This document shows positions 7,442 through 16,177 of a stretch of 64,000 bases of DNA, piece by piece (the stretch's first letter is position 1; every line of letters begins with the position of its first letter). The translations under genes were made by a program, and so were the position numbers. Source of the DNA: Thermoleptolyngbya sichuanensis A183 (GTDB taxonomy: Bacteria > Cyanobacteriota > Cyanobacteriia > Elainellales > Elainellaceae); assembly GCF_013177315.1 (NCBI RefSeq), contig NZ_CP053661.1:2728001-2792000 (forward strand). Direction: 5' to 3'. The notes under the pieces were generated by a model. It was not told the origin of the DNA, made no database searches, and saw only the letters and a program-made list of their open reading frames with translations.

Positions 7442-8425
7442 ATGTTTAAGATGCTAGTGTCATTTCCTGCGCTTGTCAAACCGATACTCAAGCAGTTGTG
7501 CCCACATAACTATCCTGTTTTGAACTCTCGCTTATTCTTTGAAATCTGGTTGACCTTCGTTTTAGACCAGAGTTTAACGAGCATGAGGGACTTGTTCTAT
7601 CGTCTCAATAAAGCAGGAATTAAAGTTGATATTTCCACCTTTTCTAAAGCCTGCAAGACTCGACAGGATGAACACTTTTGTCGCATCTACGCTGAGCTCA
7701 TAAGACAGCTAAAGCAAAAAAATCCAGCGACAGCACAGATGCTGTTTCCCATTGATTCAACGGTCATCACATTGACAAGCAAGTTGTTCTGGATGCAAGG
7801 CTATCATCAAGTCAAATTGCTTAATGGAGTCAACTTAACGCAAGGTAATCCCAGTGAATGCCTGATTCATTTTGGTCAAGGACATGACGCAAAATTTGCT
7901 GACAGAGTGACAGGAATGATTCCTGAAGATGCCATCGGCGTCATGGATAGAGGCTTTGCCAGTTGGGATTTCCTTGACCAATTAAGCCAGGATCAGACTC
8001 GCTTTGTTGTCCGCCTTAAGAACACGATGAAGACCGAGTTTGAGCATGAGCGATATCGAGTGGTTTGGTTTTGTGACTTAGAGAGCCAAACGGAGTTTCG
8101 GCTGGCGACCAATGTAGAACTGATGACGAATGAAGAGATTAGTGAAGTCTATCGCCATCGGTGGCAGATAGAAGTGCTGTGGAAGTTTCTAAAGATGCAC
8201 TTGAAGCTAGATAAACTAATCTCTAAGAGTGTCAATGGAGTCACCATTCAAATCTACATGGTGTTGATTGCCTATCTGATTCTGCAATTGATAGAAATTC
8301 CAGAGTTTTATGGTCATCAATTACTAGATAAGTTGCGCTATTTGCAACTTGAATTGAGTCGTCGTTGTTCGATTGTCCATTGGAGCTACGATCTGCTGCC
8401 AGAGACACTCGTAGGAGCTTCGTAG
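7442..8425 (+). CDS. IS4-family DDE transposase, copy 1
   Basis: The transposase is about 327 residues from ATG 7442; a longer TTG start at 7412 is less likely because it falls inside the hairpin. Catalytic region: FPIDSTVITL (first Asp), GVMDRGFASW (second Asp) and the IS4 signature YRHRWQIEVLWKFLK (Y-R-E-K). It appears intact. It differs from the copy at 21836-22819 by few residues, for example DQSLTSMRD instead of DQGLTSMRS. Confidence 0.95.
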   Translation: MFKMLVSFPALVKPILKQLCPHNYPVLNSRLFFEIWLTFVLDQSLTSMRDLFYRLNKAGIKVDISTFSKACKTRQDEHFCRIYAELIRQLKQKNPATAQMLFPIDSTVITLTSKLFWMQGYHQVKLLNGVNLTQGNPSECLIHFGQGHDAKFADRVTGMIPEDAIGVMDRGFASWDFLDQLSQDQTRFVVRLKNTMKTEFEHERYRVVWFCDLESQTEFRLATNVELMTNEEISEVYRHRWQIEVLWKFLKMHLKLDKLISKSVNGVTIQIYMVLIAYLILQLIEIPEFYGHQLLDKLRYLQLELSRRCSIVHWSYDLLPETLVGAS

Positions 8426-8465
8426 GGTTGAATGTAAAGTTTTATGTCTCAATTCAACACTTCTG

Positions 8466-9573
8466 GGCCTAAGCCAACTACGTTTCAGCATTACTTAGTG
8501 CAAACTAAAGCCAGTAAGCCAGATCTGAAGCATTATGGTAGTGCACCGGGCACAGAAACTGTTATCCGGGGGCATAAACTGTACTGGCATAAGAAAGAGC
8601 CAACCATCACGCTCGAAAACCCTGAGGAAGTTTCTGACACGCAGAAAACACAGATTAAGCCAATTAAACCAGGCGTTAGTTTTCAGTTCACGATTCATTT
8701 TGAGAATCTCAGTGATGTTGAACTAGGGGCGCTGCTCTGGGTGCTGGATCTGGCCCAGGATGAGCAATATCGGCTTTCCTTAGGCATGGGCAAGCCGTTG
8801 GGTATGGGAGCCATCAAGATTGCCCATAAGCTTTATCTGAATCAACGCAAACAGCGGTATGAAAAACTTTTTGCGGATGAGCAGTGGTTTACGGGATACT
8901 CTGCTGCGCCGGATTTATCAAAACCCAGAAGTGTTGAATCTTGATGGTAAAACTTTACAAAAAGCACTCTCAAGAGGCGGATTATTGAGAATGGAAGCAA
9001 TAAGTAGGTCATTACAGGCAGAATTATAGATCTTTTGTACTGGATTCAGCTATGAACTTGCCCTGCTAACATTGCGTTCAACACTTCTGATCAAAACCCT
9101 ATATCGATGCATTTGATGCCTATATTCGTCAGGCAATTGGTGCCAAGCAATCTTCACTCAAAGACGTGCGACGCATCAAAATGCTGCTGGCAATGCTGAG
9201 TTGGACTAAGGCTCCACCCTCTGATCAAACTCGCTATCTGGAAATTGAACGGGATGCCAGCCAGCCCCACATTGGCACACCGAAAAAAGGTAAAGTTAAC
9301 GAGTATGCCGATCGCCCAGTTCTACCCACGCCGCTGCAAGTCATTGGCTGGGAGGATTGTGGCAATGAAAATGACAATCCCAACTCAGGAAATTCTGGGG
9401 AGGGCAACTCGCCCAAGCCCAATTCACCCAAATCAGGTAAGGGCGGCTCTCCGGGCGGTGCGGAGCACCATCGCTCCTCATCTAAACCTCAAAAATCCTC
9501 TCCCGCTGGAACTGGGAAAACCAGCATGGCGGCTGCCTTTGAACGGGCAACTCAAAGACCGAAGCGTCCATGA
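8466..9573 (+). pseudogene. CRISPR type III RAMP-family gene, 5'-truncated and split by a MITE
   Basis: From the IS right end the frame reads SGPKPTTFQHYLVQ, IRGHKLYWHK and LGMGKPLGMGAIKI, resembling the TIGR03986-type RAMP proteins of type III CRISPR systems; the G-rich LGMGKPLGMG loop is typical of RAMPs. The frame stops at 8944 only because a 164-bp MITE is inserted at 8926. Removing the MITE and one 9-base target copy joins SKP to YIDAFDAYIRQ in the same frame, which runs to a stop at 9573 through a Pro/Ser/Gly-rich tail. The 5' part has been lost at the IS. No other interference cas genes were found beside it. Confidence 0.75.
8926..9089. mobile_element. 164-bp MITE related to the IS4-family element
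   Basis: The terminal inverted repeat CAGAAGTGTTGAA/TTCAACACTTCTG is the same as that of the IS at 7364-8465. Similarity to the IS right end continues inward through TAAAACTTTACA. It has no coding capacity. It is flanked by the 9-base target duplication ATCAAAACC (8917-8925 and 9090-9098), and the flanking frame rejoins exactly. Confidence 0.9.
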
Positions 9574-9647
9574 TGCTGTACCAGGAACGCTCTGCTCGAA
9601 GGATGCCTATGAGCTTCAATGACTACCAAGCAGACTGAACAACTTCT

Positions 9648-10298
9648 TTAACCATTAATCTGCTCCCTCACCCAGTCCCTCACGGCTCGCCGCAGAGCCA
9701 ATCGCCCCTGTTCACGATGTACCTCGATGAGCTGAGGCAACTCCTGCACTCGCAGAGCCGGAAAAACGGTACTTTGGTCTACCGGGCGATATTCACCCGC
9801 TTGCAGCCGGTAAACCGTGAGTTGACCTTGGTCGTAGCACCAAATTTCTGGCACTCCCAGGCGTTGATAAATGGGGAAACGGTTGAGGGATTTGCTCGTG
9901 AGGTCAATTTCCAGCGCCAGATCGGGCGGAGGGTCTTGATCTAAATCAAAGGTGAGTTTACCCCGCATGCGAGTTTCATTCTGGAAGTAAAAGCAATTAT
10001 CGGGTTCTATCCCAGCTTGCTCTGCCCGTTTTCTCCAGGTTGTGGAGCCATAGCTTTCGTAGTTTTGCTCTAGGATCTCGGCGATATCTTCAATTGCAAT
10101 ACTCAGAGACTGCTTAAAGTATTCATGTTCCGGTAGGGGAGCCATGATTTCTAGCAAGCCATTGTCGTAGGCGATGCGCGTGCTGCGATGGTTTCCCATC
10201 TCCGCCAAAATGGTCTCAAAGTCTGACCAGCTCACATCGTGGAGCAATAGACACTCCCCAGGTGGTACCTCCAATTGGCGCAGTTGCAGCGTGACCAT
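9648..10298 (-). CDS. Uma2-family (DUF820) putative endonuclease
   Basis: This 216-residue protein belongs to the Uma2/DUF820 family, very abundant in cyanobacteria and having a PD-(D/E)XK nuclease-like fold. Visible core: HRSTRIAYDNGLLEIMAP near the N-terminus, PDLALEIDLTSKS (acidic residues of the active site) and YQRLGVPEIWCYD. The physiological role of the family is not settled; some copies are linked to mobile DNA. ATG 10298 is chosen because the longer frame starts at a TTG. It lies convergently to the broken RAMP gene, inside a region of former CRISPR genes. Confidence 0.85.
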   Translation of the reverse strand: MVTLQLRQLEVPPGECLLLHDVSWSDFETILAEMGNHRSTRIAYDNGLLEIMAPLPEHEYFKQSLSIAIEDIAEILEQNYESYGSTTWRKRAEQAGIEPDNCFYFQNETRMRGKLTFDLDQDPPPDLALEIDLTSKSLNRFPIYQRLGVPEIWCYDQGQLTVYRLQAGEYRPVDQSTVFPALRVQELPQLIEVHREQGRLALRRAVRDWVREQING

Positions 10299-10454
10299 TG
10301 GCGTTGACCTCGACAAGTAAACAGTTCTCCCTCAATCATAAGCCGGCATCAGAACCCTACCTTTCTGGTATCACAAGCCAGTTGAGGGAGTGCGGTCTGG
10401 CTTTGGTTCAACTGGGCTATGCTATGACAAGACCTTCCTAACAGAGGAGTCGCC

Positions 10455-11075
10455 ATGTCATTCAGCGAGTTTAAGGGCCTGGGTGAAACCCTCAAAACGT
10501 TTGAGATTGTCTACACCGAAGCCAACTTTCTGGAACCATTGCCCTTCCCGGTTTCAGATTACTTTAGACAAGACTTGCAGTTGATGATGGAAGAAGCGGT
10601 GGTAGATAACTCAGAGTATGCCATTTGCGAGAATTTGGTGTATCCCATCCTCAAGGAAGTCTGGAAGGAGTACCGATCGCACTTTATTCTCTGGAGCCAC
10701 GAGTATCTCAGTTGCGATGCTCAGTTGTCGGGGTTTCCCGAATACGTTTTGGCGCGGCGATCGCCCCTCGGCAAAATTGTGTTCGACAAGCCCTATTTTG
10801 TGCTCGTAGAAGCCAAGCAAGATAACTTTGATGCCGCCTGGGGGCAATGCCTGGCTGAAATGGTGGCGGCTCAACGGCTCAACGACCTGCCAGCGTTAGT
10901 CATATACGGTATTACCTCCAACGGCGATCGCTGGCAATTTGGCAAATTAGAGGGCACCCACTTTACCTTCAACCGTACCTTCTACACTATTCAGGAGCTG
11001 GATACCCTCTTCGGGGTGGTCAACTATGTGTTTCACCAATGCCAGATCCAGTTGAATACTTTAGTCGCTGCCTAG
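10455..11075 (+). CDS. Conserved cyanobacterial protein with PD-(D/E)XK-like core
   Basis: AGAGGAG precedes the ATG of this 206-residue protein. It has the pattern E-(LVYPILKEVW)...DAQLSGFPEYVLARR...YFVLVEAKQDNFDAAWGQCLAEM, where D, E and K of VEAK look like a PD-(D/E)XK nuclease active site, as in the HSDR_N domain of type I restriction subunits. Similar stand-alone proteins are common in cyanobacteria and I know no defined role for them. The exact substrate, or whether it still cuts, cannot be told. Confidence 0.75.
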   Translation: MSFSEFKGLGETLKTFEIVYTEANFLEPLPFPVSDYFRQDLQLMMEEAVVDNSEYAICENLVYPILKEVWKEYRSHFILWSHEYLSCDAQLSGFPEYVLARRSPLGKIVFDKPYFVLVEAKQDNFDAAWGQCLAEMVAAQRLNDLPALVIYGITSNGDRWQFGKLEGTHFTFNRTFYTIQELDTLFGVVNYVFHQCQIQLNTLVAA

Positions 11076-11119
11076 CGCTGCCGCAACCTAATTGCGCAAC
11101 CTAATTGACTGACAAAACT

Positions 11120-11235
11120 CGAAGTACCCTCACCCCAACCCCTCTCCCAGAGCGGGCGAGGGGCTTTTGACCCAGGTTTGGCAGTTCAAGTCCCTTCGCC
11201 CCTTGTGGGAGAAGGGATTTAGGGATGAGGGGAAA
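11120..11235. repeat. Dispersed C-rich palindrome (pair)
   Basis: CTCACCCCAACCCCTCTCCC with a partly matching G-rich arm (AGAAGGGATTTAGGGATGAGG) forms a large imperfect hairpin between two genes. Related copies lie at 50172-50208, 57371-57409, 59246-59282 and 60781-60815. Frames seen across it are not genes. Confidence 0.7.
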
Positions 11236-11373
11236 AGATTTGTCAGGTAACCAGCTACCACAACTTTCAACCAGCAACATGACTTGCACCTGCTGCTAGA
11301 ATACCCCATAGTCTGGTTCTATCCTTGCACCGAAGGCTGTCTCAGATTCCGTTCAGAATTCTCGATTTTTGCC

Positions 11374-12681
11374 ATGTCCACCATCCTACTCATTACCGTT
11401 GGCGGTTCTCCTCAACCGATTATCACCGCGATCCAGTCCCTCAATCCCGATCGCACAATTTTTATCTGTTCCGATGGCTCAAGGGGCAGTGTTTCTCAGG
11501 TGATTGGCGAGGGAACGCCCTGTGAAATTCGGCGGGGGGCAGAGGTGGTGGAACGGTTGCCGAATTTGCCGACCCATTTGGGCCTGGGCGATCGCTTTGA
11601 TCCAGATACCGATCTGGTGCGCCTGGACAATCCTGATGATCTGGCTGAGTGCTACGGACGCATTGCGACCAAAATCAACGACATTAAAACCACTGATCCC
11701 AATGCTCAACTTTTGGCAGACTACACAGGCGGCACCAAAACCATGTCCCTGGCCCTGGGCATGGCAGCGTTGGACTATGGCGTAGCGCCGTACCTAACCA
11801 CCAACGCCACCCGCGAAAATCTGATCCGGGTGGAGCGGGGCGAATCGACCGAGCGGGCACCTACCACCCTGCTGACCGTAGAACGGACGCTCAACCAGGA
11901 TCTACCTCGGTTTTTGCAGGACTACAACTACAGTGGGGCGATCGCCACCCTGCAAACCCTGCTGCAATCCCTGGAACTGCCCCAGGATAAGAGACGCCAG
12001 CTGCGAGAATGGTTGAATATTTGCGGAGGTTTTGATGCCTGGGATCGGTTTGATCACCAGACGGCTTGGGATTTACTTTCCCTGCACATGAATCAGGTGC
12101 AGCCTTACGGACTGGCGCTCAAGCGCGTCCTCAGCAGCCGCCAGGCGATTGACCCTACCTTTCAGCCAACGGAAACGATTCCCGGTCACGGCTATGAACT
12201 GGTGGAAGACCTGCTGCTCAATGCCCAGCGTCGTGCCCACCAGCAGCGCTATGACGATGCCGTTGGTCGGTTGTATCGAGGGCTGGAGTTACTGGCGCAA
12301 ATTCGCCTGCGGCAGACCTACGAGTTGCAAACAGGGGATATTGATCTGGAAAAGTTACCCGTTGAATTGCGGGAGAAGTATAGTGCTGAGCGCAATCCCC
12401 GCAACGGCAAAATTCAGCTTCCGTTGTGGAAAAGCTATCTCCTCCTAAGCGAGTTGCCAGATGATCCGCTGGGGCAACGGTTTCAGGAACACGCCGAATC
12501 CCTAGAAAATGCGCTCCAAGTACGCAATTATTCCTTATTCGCCCACGGCTTTCAACCGATTACCGAAAATGACTATCGCAACACCGGGCAGGTGATCCAA
12601 ACTTTCATTTCAACCGCTTTAGATGCACTCATTCCTGGCAAAAAGCGCCATCCCCTGACCCAGTTTCCGACCAGCTTATGA
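11374..12681 (+). CDS. CARF-HEPN CRISPR ancillary ribonuclease (TIGR02710/Csm6-like)
   Basis: This 435-residue protein starts MSTILLITVGGSPQPII, the first strand and loop of a CARF domain. A second CARF hallmark, LADYTGGTKTMSLALGMAAL, lies near residue 115. The C-terminal part contains RNYSLFAHG, which fits the HEPN ribonuclease motif R-x(4-6)-H. By family knowledge, such proteins are switched on by cyclic oligoadenylate made by the Cas10 of a type III CRISPR system and then cut RNA without specificity. No cas10 or CRISPR array is in the window; the RAMP remnant at 8466-9573 is the only likely relative. ATG 11374 is chosen over an upstream non-ATG start because the CARF domain begins there. 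Confidence 0.85.
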   Translation: MSTILLITVGGSPQPIITAIQSLNPDRTIFICSDGSRGSVSQVIGEGTPCEIRRGAEVVERLPNLPTHLGLGDRFDPDTDLVRLDNPDDLAECYGRIATKINDIKTTDPNAQLLADYTGGTKTMSLALGMAALDYGVAPYLTTNATRENLIRVERGESTERAPTTLLTVERTLNQDLPRFLQDYNYSGAIATLQTLLQSLELPQDKRRQLREWLNICGGFDAWDRFDHQTAWDLLSLHMNQVQPYGLALKRVLSSRQAIDPTFQPTETIPGHGYELVEDLLLNAQRRAHQQRYDDAVGRLYRGLELLAQIRLRQTYELQTGDIDLEKLPVELREKYSAERNPRNGKIQLPLWKSYLLLSELPDDPLGQRFQEHAESLENALQVRNYSLFAHGFQPITENDYRNTGQVIQTFISTALDALIPGKKRHPLTQFPTSL

Positions 12682-12836
12682 ATCAGAGGCCAGACTTGGG
12701 GTTAGCTTTAGCCAGAAGCGGAAGCTCAATTGCTGGGCGAGTCATGCAACCAACTTCTAATCCACAAGATCTTCAAACGGCGGTTGACCTGTTCAGCCAC
12801 CACTCGCAAGCGAGCTAATATCAAATCTCCAAAGAT

Positions 12837-12942
12837 TAAGTAGATAGACCAGATTAAAAAACAGATCCCGAACCCTGCGCCGCCCGCGCAGCGGGCGGCG
12901 CAGGGTCTTTGGGTTTTATGTTTATTAATGCCCACCTACTTA
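12837..12942. mobile_element. MITE with TA-flanked ends, copy 1
   Basis: A 106-bp element from TAAGTAGATAG to CCACCTACTTA has a central GC-rich hairpin (CCCTGCGCCGCCCGC and complement). A close copy lies at 42960-43065 between nif genes. TA at both ends suggests mobilisation by a Tc1/mariner or IS630-type transposase. The rest of the 12682-13024 gap shows no gene. Confidence 0.85.
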
Positions 12943-13024
12943 TAAGCAAAGGAATGCGGGAGAATAGAGCGATCGCCGGCTTGGCGCTTATCTAGCCATC
13001 GCTTTTGGCTTTGCTGGATGAGCA

Positions 13025-15814
13025 TCAAACCCTCACCAAGCGCTGGAGTTGGCGGCTCTCCAGTTCCAACACCTGACGCGCAAAATCTGGGTCTCGCTCC
13101 AACAGTTCATCGAAGGTATCAACAGGCACCGCGAGAATACGAGTCTTATCACTCTCAGCAGTAATCGTGTTTTCTACATCACTGTGGGTCAAGACTTCTA
13201 GCTCATCCAGCATTTGCCCAGGGTGGAACTGCTCGACCCGCACCTGATCAGCAGACTGATAGCGAATAGTGGCATCTCCTTCAATCAACATCAGCAGTTC
13301 CCGGCAGGTATCGCCAGCCTCGGTGATCACGTCTCCGGCAGCATACGTCCTCACTTCAGCGCGATCGCCCAAGGCCATCAACGTATCGGTGTGGATGCCG
13401 TGGAAAAAGTCGCTGTTAAACAGATACACCAGCTTCTCTAAGGACGGGAAAGCCGAGAGAGGTGCGTTGGCGGGGAGGGTTTTCACCTGCTCGGCCGTTT
13501 CTTGCAACAGAGCCGAGGGCGAGGCAAGGGGAAGGGTTTGGGCGATCGCTCGGCCACGGTCAGGGTTGAGTTGGGCAATCAGATACAACGCACTCGCCTG
13601 CACCAGGGGGTTGTAGTGCGGCAGCAAAAATTCTAGGTAGTCTACCGTTTCTTGCAGAGTAGGGGCTGTCTCGCTAGGCGATAAGTCTCCTGCCGTCAAG
13701 ACCTGCACCATCGCTGGGGCCAGCTTGCTCTGCCAGCGCTTTTGAGTGATAGACCGGGCCGCAATGGCAGGCGCCAACTGCTGAAAGGACTGGGCCAAGG
13801 CGATCGCGTCGGGCTGGTCTTGTAGGGTCGTTAGGGTATCTAGCAAGGCATAGGCGATCAGTTCCTGTTTGCGCTGAACCGTCTCTTGCAACACTTGCAG
13901 CACCGCCGGATGCTGTTGCAGGGCGGGGTGGTGCAGGGCGCGATCGCACTCCACCCACTCCCGCAGGCGAGTCAGCAATCCCTCTGCCTTCTGCACGTTG
14001 CTCGCTGCTGGCGACAGGCTACTCTGAATCCAGTCTTCCTCTTGGGGAGTGATGGAGTATTCTCGGCGGAGCGAACGAAGGATGACCGTGTCTTCCTCGG
14101 AGCCAATGCGACGGGTCAACCCCGGCTGCTGCCGTAGTCGCATGAGCCGCTCCAGCGATTTCTGATATCCCGTCAGGCGGATCTGGTTTTCCAGCGTCCG
14201 CTGACGATTGGGGTCTAGTAAGGCAGGGTCTTCAATCCCCAATTCTTCCAAGACATCGCGGTGCTCATCATCGGAGATGTCTAACTCGCGTCGCATCTGC
14301 GCCAACACTTGCAGACTATTGGAGGTATTCACATAGCCCTCCTCCAGCGCCTCACGCACCACCCCCTTATAAGCCTCATGCCGCTTCTCTCGGGTAAAGT
14401 CTGGTAGCACCTTTGCCAGCAGATAGACTTCATTGGCGTTGAGGTCATCGAGCGATCGCCCTTCCACATATTGGGCAATATCCAGGTTTAACTTCTCTAA
14501 CTGCTTGCGGAAACGGTTGGAGAGATTCTCGCGGGAATATAGCTCAGGACTGCGCCGCCAACTCTTAACCAACCACAGCGTACTGAGAAAAACCAATAGA
14601 ATATCGTAAAGTGTTTGAAACCCAGTCGGTGTAAGGAGGATTAACGGACGGGCTGCAAAGATAAAAAAGAAATTAAAAGCAATAAAGGTAACCACCACAA
14701 AAATACGGTGTTGGATCAGGTCATTGCTCCAATGTTTGTGCTGACTGCGGCTGTAAGCCTTGACCCCGCGTTCAGCCGCTCTGCCGAGGAGATAACCTGC
14801 AACGGTGAAGCTGCCCAAAACTAGGGGGACGGCAACTAGCTTGGGGATGGCGATCGCCTGCCCCTGAAGATAAAGCCCCGGACTCCACAGGGCAGCAAGC
14901 TGGTTGGGGTCGCGGTTCCAAACTCCAGAAAAGTAATAGTCCCAGTTGCCTGCATAGAGATAGTAGTAGACAAAATAACCCACCATCAGCCCTAGATAGC
15001 CATAGCGCATCACCGCCTCATCGGGGCGGTGCAAGCCATCCCAGTAAGTCCGCTCAGAGTCAATATCAAAACAAGGACTCTGACAGGCAACACAGGCGCT
15101 CTGTTCGGTTCCTTCTGGGGTAACCGTGCGACACATAGACTGCGTGATGCGACTCTCGCTCAGGTGAGCCTTGCTGCCAAACAGCCCCCTTGGCTCGCTA
15201 AACACCGTCTGCACCGGGGCCATCGGACAAAAAAACTGACACCAGGACTTGCCGCCATAGACGTAACCAATGGCGATCGCAAACACAATCGTGAATACTA
15301 GCCACCCTCCTAAAACAAGCCGGTCGGCGTTAAAAAATAAAATTCGCCCACACAGCCCAATGAATAGATAAGCAAATTGAAAATATAAGTAATTACGACC
15401 CAACCAAGACTCTGACTGCACCTTCGCCAACTCATAGCGAACCTTACCAGTCTTTTCATTCACCCGCTTAAACTGCCGCTGCCAGCCCAAAGCCCGTGGG
15501 ATCTGCGACAGAAAGGACAACGGACAGATGCGCCGCCACAACTCATGCCCAAACACCAGCAGAATAAAGATGCCAGCAGGAACGATTGCCCCCCAGAATA
15601 AGGTGGCACCAATTGAATAAGGCTGCTCTTCCACACACACACCTTGCACGGGCACACACTCCCCCGTCAACGCTAGTGGACTCCAGAGATGGTCAGGAAC
15701 AGTCAACGCTGCGGTCCACGGGTCATAAAACAACGACGCAATCACCAGCAGCCAGCCCACCGTGAGGACCCAGCGAGTCCAGTGCATCTTCCGTTCGGGG
15801 ACGTTCGCAAACAT
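13025..15814 (-). CDS. Membrane polyferredoxin-like protein fused to a cyclic-nucleotide-binding-like domain
   Basis: This protein is about 929 residues long. The N-terminal 430 residues hold about eight membrane helices and NapH/NosR-like cysteine motifs (WCQFFCPMAPVQ; CVACQSPCFD), suggesting one or two 4Fe-4S clusters and a Cys-rich relay for membrane electron transfer. The middle (about 450-780) is soluble and helical, with EKRHEAYKGVVREALEEG and repeat-like segments. The last 130 residues resemble a cyclic-nucleotide-binding domain (YAAGDVITEAGDTCRELLMLIEG), but the phosphate-binding cassette reads LDELEVLTHSDVENTITAE and lacks the usual Arg, so cAMP binding is doubtful. Start choice is open between 15814 and 15787; neither has a strong ribosome site. 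Physiological role is unknown. Confidence 0.8.
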   Translation of the reverse strand: MFANVPERKMHWTRWVLTVGWLLVIASLFYDPWTAALTVPDHLWSPLALTGECVPVQGVCVEEQPYSIGATLFWGAIVPAGIFILLVFGHELWRRICPLSFLSQIPRALGWQRQFKRVNEKTGKVRYELAKVQSESWLGRNYLYFQFAYLFIGLCGRILFFNADRLVLGGWLVFTIVFAIAIGYVYGGKSWCQFFCPMAPVQTVFSEPRGLFGSKAHLSESRITQSMCRTVTPEGTEQSACVACQSPCFDIDSERTYWDGLHRPDEAVMRYGYLGLMVGYFVYYYLYAGNWDYYFSGVWNRDPNQLAALWSPGLYLQGQAIAIPKLVAVPLVLGSFTVAGYLLGRAAERGVKAYSRSQHKHWSNDLIQHRIFVVVTFIAFNFFFIFAARPLILLTPTGFQTLYDILLVFLSTLWLVKSWRRSPELYSRENLSNRFRKQLEKLNLDIAQYVEGRSLDDLNANEVYLLAKVLPDFTREKRHEAYKGVVREALEEGYVNTSNSLQVLAQMRRELDISDDEHRDVLEELGIEDPALLDPNRQRTLENQIRLTGYQKSLERLMRLRQQPGLTRRIGSEEDTVILRSLRREYSITPQEEDWIQSSLSPAASNVQKAEGLLTRLREWVECDRALHHPALQQHPAVLQVLQETVQRKQELIAYALLDTLTTLQDQPDAIALAQSFQQLAPAIAARSITQKRWQSKLAPAMVQVLTAGDLSPSETAPTLQETVDYLEFLLPHYNPLVQASALYLIAQLNPDRGRAIAQTLPLASPSALLQETAEQVKTLPANAPLSAFPSLEKLVYLFNSDFFHGIHTDTLMALGDRAEVRTYAAGDVITEAGDTCRELLMLIEGDATIRYQSADQVRVEQFHPGQMLDELEVLTHSDVENTITAESDKTRILAVPVDTFDELLERDPDFARQVLELESRQLQRLVRV

Positions 15815-16177
15815 AAACCGTGTTGTGGGATGTTCAGTACACAGCGCAATATTACACTGTTGATGTGACACCAATGTTGCAAAAGATTAACTTGTGTCGA
15901 GAACTCTTGACCCTCTGAACGCTCATCAGATCTCTGCCTATGATGCCTGCTACAAGGTTCAGTTTTCGTGAGTGTCTCGATTTTTTTCGCCACCCTCAAG
16001 AGGACACGAACGAGATGGCATTTTGGACAAAGCGTGAGCAGCGCAACTATCGCATCAAGTTCACAATACACACATCCTGTTGTGATTCTGATTCGCTTTG
16101 TGAATGAGCCACTGCCACTACGGCAAATTCGAGCATAATGAATGGGAAAATGAACGGGAAATAGAAAAAAGGACTCA
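15815..16177. other. Divergent intergenic region
   Basis: This 363-base space lies between the minus-strand polyferredoxin gene and the plus-strand CoA-disulfide reductase gene. It must hold both promoters. No operator palindrome or RNA gene could be identified in it. Confidence 0.4.

Larger units (their letters stand above)
7364..8465 (+). mobile_element. IS4-family insertion sequence, copy 1
   Basis: This 1.1-kb element is bounded by the 13-bp inverted repeat CAGAAGTGTTGAA (7364-7376) and its complement (8453-8465), and encodes one transposase. The same element recurs at 20459-22859. The bases flanking this copy (left GATGAAC, right GGCCTAAG) do not form a target duplication, and the gene to its right lacks a 5' end. 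The insertion was therefore followed by a deletion or recombination at its left edge. Confidence 0.92.

Noticed and set aside
12726-12935. 69-codon frame on the minus strand, similar to one at 42780-43058
   Set aside because: The similarity comes from the shared MITE, not from a protein; both frames start inside it.
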